Below, one piece after another: positions 61,195 to 64,000 of a stretch of 64,000 nucleotides of DNA. Both the position numbers and the translations under genes were made by a program. Position 1 is the stretch's first letter, and each line of letters starts with the position of its first letter. The DNA comes from Aestuariivivens sediminis (GTDB lineage: Bacteria > Bacteroidota > Bacteroidia > Flavobacteriales > Flavobacteriaceae), in assembly GCF_022662105.1 (NCBI RefSeq), contig NZ_JAKMCP010000001.1:310001-374000 (forward strand), read 5' to 3'. The notes beneath the pieces were generated by a model, which was not told the origin of the DNA, made no database searches, and saw only the letters and a program-made list of their open reading frames with translations.

Positions 61195-62787
61195 CTATTC
61201 ATAGTCTGACAAATCCATTTTGTCTAAATCACCAGGATTAACCCAATTGGTATCTTCAATGGTAAACTCACTAGCCATAAAACGTTCATAATAATTCCAG
61301 CCCTGGTCATTCGAAAATTTATAGGTATTAAAAATAGCACCATTACCAAACATACGGGGATCATTTTGCTCTTTAAGCATGGTCTCCATTCTATCTTTCA
61401 TGTTGTTCTTGATATCTTCATATTCGGAATTGTTGGCCAAATTGAGCATGCATTCCTTATCCTTGCTTAATTGATAAAGTTCCTCATTCATTGTTCGTTT
61501 CCCCATAGACCATTGCCAATATTTGTCTTCTTCCCCACTCCTGAACTGTCTTAAAATTTCAGTCTTGGTAGGTGAGCCGTCAATATCCAGATAGCCTATT
61601 TCAGGATTTCCTGCGGGCCATAAGGATATGTCATAATTATATAGGTACAAATAATCATTTGACACTATGCCCCGGATTGGAAACCCTTGATTTTCAGGAC
61701 GGCTGTAATCGTGCCGCTCTTTCCCTATCAGAACAATATCCCTTTCTGGGTTTACCTGTTCCTCTTCTTCCGACCAGAAAATATCCGATAAACTCCTGCC
61801 AGGAGAGCTATGCATGCCAGACTTGTTAAAATCTATTCCAGCTAGCTGGAGAAAGGTAGGAGCAAAGTCGATAAAACTAACCATATCTTTAACCGTTCGT
61901 CCTGGATTTTTTATGCCACCAGGCCACATAATTGCTAATGGAACATTATTGGAGTAATAATATTCTTGTGCTTTACAGCGAGGAAATGGCATGCCATGAT
62001 CTGAAGTGAAAACTACAATTGTATTCTCTAACAATCCCCGTTGTTCAAGATTATTGATCATTTTTCCTAAGTGGAAATCCGCATATTCAATCTCTAAGGC
62101 ATAATCCAACATATCATTTCTTATGATATCGTTATCCGGCCAAAAAGCAGGAACAGAATCAATAGCGGTAATTTTTTTGCTGGCCACGCTATGACCGGAT
62201 CCATATTCATATTCCCGGTGGGGTTCCCTGGCTCCGTACCAGAAAAACCATGGTTCACCTTTATTAACATCGTTCAAAAAATCATCAAAATTAGTAGCGT
62301 AATCTTCCGAGCTCATTTTGTTGGCCCATGGTTTAATTTTATTGCTATTGTAAGATTCGCCTATTAACTCTCTAGGTTTGCCGTCAATTTCACCGGGATC
62401 TCCAGGTCCCCAGCCTTTACCCGTTTTAGCGGTTTTATAACCCTTTTCACGCAGAACCTCTGGGAATGTCATAAATTTCTTTGGAAAATTGTTCACATGA
62501 TTGGCGGCTTCTTCCAACTGCCATGAATTGCGACCAGTTAGTACCGCAGCCCGTGATGGGGCACACTTTGCATTTGGCGTGTATGCATTGGTAAAAAGAA
62601 TGCCTTTTGAAGCTATTTTATCGAAGGCAGGTGTATGGATCCAATCATAACCATAGGCACTCATATGAGGGGAGGCATCATCCATAATACAAAATAGAAT
62701 ATTTGGACTTACTACTTCTTTTTTGTTCGCTTCATTACAATTGAATAATAAGAAAACAAAAAACACAAAGACAATTCGATACTGCAT
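61195..62787 (-). CDS. Sulfatase (S1 family), heparan N-sulfatase-like, lipoprotein
   Basis: 530 aa from the ATG at 62787, which gives a lipoprotein signal (QYRIVFVFFVFLLFNC, Cys17); the frame is open for 33 more codons but those encode no export signal. Formylglycine motif NAKCAPSRAAVLTGR with Cys75; metal sites ILFCIMDDASPHMSAYG and FTSDHGMPFPRCK. The subgroup resembles sulfamidase-like sulfatases by its FCIMDDASPH start. It has a 67-nt gap to the fucosidase gene and 146 nt to the GH27 gene, all on one strand. Confidence 0.9.
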   Translation of the reverse strand: MQYRIVFVFFVFLLFNCNEANKKEVVSPNILFCIMDDASPHMSAYGYDWIHTPAFDKIASKGILFTNAYTPNAKCAPSRAAVLTGRNSWQLEEAANHVNNFPKKFMTFPEVLREKGYKTAKTGKGWGPGDPGEIDGKPRELIGESYNSNKIKPWANKMSSEDYATNFDDFLNDVNKGEPWFFWYGAREPHREYEYGSGHSVASKKITAIDSVPAFWPDNDIIRNDMLDYALEIEYADFHLGKMINNLEQRGLLENTIVVFTSDHGMPFPRCKAQEYYYSNNVPLAIMWPGGIKNPGRTVKDMVSFIDFAPTFLQLAGIDFNKSGMHSSPGRSLSDIFWSEEEEQVNPERDIVLIGKERHDYSRPENQGFPIRGIVSNDYLYLYNYDISLWPAGNPEIGYLDIDGSPTKTEILRQFRSGEEDKYWQWSMGKRTMNEELYQLSKDKECMLNLANNSEYEDIKNNMKDRMETMLKEQNDPRMFGNGAIFNTYKFSNDQGWNYYERFMASEFTIEDTNWVNPGDLDKMDLSDYE

Positions 62788-62933
62788 GGGGTGATAAAAT
62801 AAATAATTAATAACACTGGAAAATTCAAAAATACCATTAGGATTATTCAGCTTTGATAAGCCTGAAAAATGAATATCATCGGACATTCCAGATAATGAAA
62901 TCCAGTAATTTCAAAATATATAAAATAACCTAT

Positions 62934-64000
62934 CTACATCTTTATGGGAGAAGCATATTTTAAGAACACCACACCGTTGGGGTTTATCGTAAAGTAAAAA
63001 TTATCTACTTCTTTGTTGGCCCAAATATCATGAATAATATATTCCTCGTCATCAACGAAATTAAAGTCACTTTTTGAAAACGATAGGGATTTTAAAGATT
63101 TTGATCGATTAAAAATTCCAATCCAGCCATCTTTTCTATCTTTTTTGGGAGTTTTCCATATTTCAACATTATCTTCATCATATATCAAACTACCCATAAT
63201 GCCATTTTGATTACAGTCCAGAACATCTTCATGAGTAATTAGTTCTAGCGAAAAATCGTCCAGTGTAGGTAAATCCCCTCCCATCATCAATGGTGATGCA
63301 GATAAAGCTCTAAGCGTTATAAAGGTATACATTTGATCCTTTGTAAAAGCACTTTGCCTTGTCCAACCTTTACCAGCCAAAAGTTCCACATTACTCAATT
63401 CCCCGGATTCTATTTTTTTTGCTATGTCTTTTTTTGACTCATGCCCATTTACACCTTCTGGCTTTGGGGACATAAGTTGTAATTTTCCAAACGGTATCAT
63501 ATCTAAGTCAATCCAAAAGCCGGGTTCTTCTTCTCCTTGCCATTTTCGCCATGCATCAAAACACTGGTCTAAACCCACTTGGTCATCCCAAATATCTGGT
63601 GTAACACGTAACATATGTGCACGTTTGAAAGAATTTATAGCACTGACATCAACCTTATTACCCGGACTTAAGCTATAAACCATTGGTCTTCCGCACTGCT
63701 CAATAGCATTGGCTACGCCCTCCACCTCTTTAGGAAAAGGCACTAAGTCGTCATATTTTAAAAAGTCTACACCCCAATCTGCCATTTGATTGATTAGAGA
63801 ATTGTAAAATTCTTGAGCGCCTGGTTTTGACATGTCCACACCATAATTTTGATGATTCCATTCACAAATACTGGTGGTGTCGGCAATGTCTCTTGCATGG
63901 TAATCTGTGCCTTTTATCGGTGTGTTTTTTTTATATGCGGCTCTTGGAATACCTCTCATTAAGTGGATTCCAAATTTTAAGCCTAATTCATGGCAACGAT
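62934..64000 (-). CDS. GH27 alpha-galactosidase-like enzyme, 5' part beyond the window
   Basis: The frame stays open to the window edge (RCHELGLKFGIHLMRGIP continues upstream of the internal Met at 63959), so the N-terminus is missing. Blocks seen: FGIHLMRGIP, WGVDFLKYDDLVPFP with the likely nucleophile Asp in KYDD, VYSLSPGN, LRVTPDIWDDQ, and TLRALSASPLMMGGDLPTLDD near the end of the barrel, then a C-terminal beta domain. GH27 enzymes release alpha-D-galactose or related sugars. It is the first visible gene of the minus-strand group with the sulfatase and fucosidase. Confidence 0.87.
   Translation of the reverse strand, partial: RCHELGLKFGIHLMRGIPRAAYKKNTPIKGTDYHARDIADTTSICEWNHQNYGVDMSKPGAQEFYNSLINQMADWGVDFLKYDDLVPFPKEVEGVANAIEQCGRPMVYSLSPGNKVDVSAINSFKRAHMLRVTPDIWDDQVGLDQCFDAWRKWQGEEEPGFWIDLDMIPFGKLQLMSPKPEGVNGHESKKDIAKKIESGELSNVELLAGKGWTRQSAFTKDQMYTFITLRALSASPLMMGGDLPTLDDFSLELITHEDVLDCNQNGIMGSLIYDEDNVEIWKTPKKDRKDGWIGIFNRSKSLKSLSFSKSDFNFVDDEEYIIHDIWANKEVDNFYFTINPNGVVFLKYASPIKM

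Noticed and set aside
62788-62886. Upstream 33 codons of the third sulfatase
   Set aside because: They encode no signal; the Met at 62787 directly precedes a lipoprotein signal.
1-64000. CRISPR array, rRNA operon or complete insertion sequence
   Set aside because: No regularly spaced identical repeats, no rRNA-like sequence and no transposase frame were seen on either strand.
44600-64000. SusC/SusD pair for the polysaccharide locus
   Set aside because: No TonB-dependent receptor or SusD-like frame exists in this stretch; such genes may lie beyond the right edge.

Overview
The window reads as part of the chromosome of a marine Bacteroidota bacterium, most likely a Flavobacteriaceae member. 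Reasons: AT-rich DNA; promoters of the Bacteroidota type (TTG, about 18 nt, TAnnTTTG); a bacteroidete-style dcw order without murF; class II HMG-CoA reductase beside a GYDIA-type GHMP kinase (mevalonate route); type IX secretion tails; and a large sulfatase/glycosidase region.

Layout. 1-12.4 kb (minus strand): the division and cell-wall cluster mraZ-rsmH-ftsL-ftsI-murE-mraY-murD-ftsW-murG-murC-ftsQ-ftsA (ftsA cut by the window edge), headed by an autoregulatory-looking MraZ operator. 12.5-23 kb: housekeeping genes (alpha/beta hydrolase, engB, an NTF2-like protein, an orphan OppC-type permease, the Prc protease, surE, lpxB, a C40 peptidase, comEC). 23-29.7 kb (minus): two thioredoxin-fold proteins, then a dipeptidyl-peptidase followed by two POT peptide transporters. 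29.8-32.6 kb (plus): HMG-CoA reductase and a GHMP kinase whose N-terminus carries a GIY-YIG nuclease domain, apparently because a small element was inserted just after the kinase start codon. 32.7-40.9 kb (minus): coaX, an outer-membrane protein, a TPR protein, lptC, a candidate structured RNA, a CBS/DUF21 protein and a PpiD-type foldase.

41.0-44.6 kb: tRNA-Phe(GAA), then single-gene units (PLP decarboxylase, SnoaL-like protein, GNAT acetyltransferase) separated by imperfect palindromes. These have the architecture of integron attC sites: each unit begins with GTTRRR-like bases complementary to the YYYAAC-like bases that follow its gene. No integrase is visible. I regard this integrase-less cassette array and the GIY-YIG insertion into the kinase gene as the two most interesting observations.

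44.6-64 kb: an accessory polysaccharide-degradation locus. It starts with decayed gene remnants and a repeated 27-nt upstream motif before secreted-protein genes. A plus-strand operon follows (putative glycosidase, two SGNH/SASA-type esterases, a sulfatase, a sialate O-acetylesterase, and two GH49-like beta-helix enzymes flanking a second sulfatase). A convergent minus-strand group holds a GH29 fucosidase-like enzyme, a third sulfatase and a GH27 alpha-galactosidase-like enzyme cut by the window edge. Together these suggest breakdown of a sulfated, probably acetylated, galactose/fucose-containing algal polysaccharide. No SusC/SusD pair or regulator gene lies inside the window.
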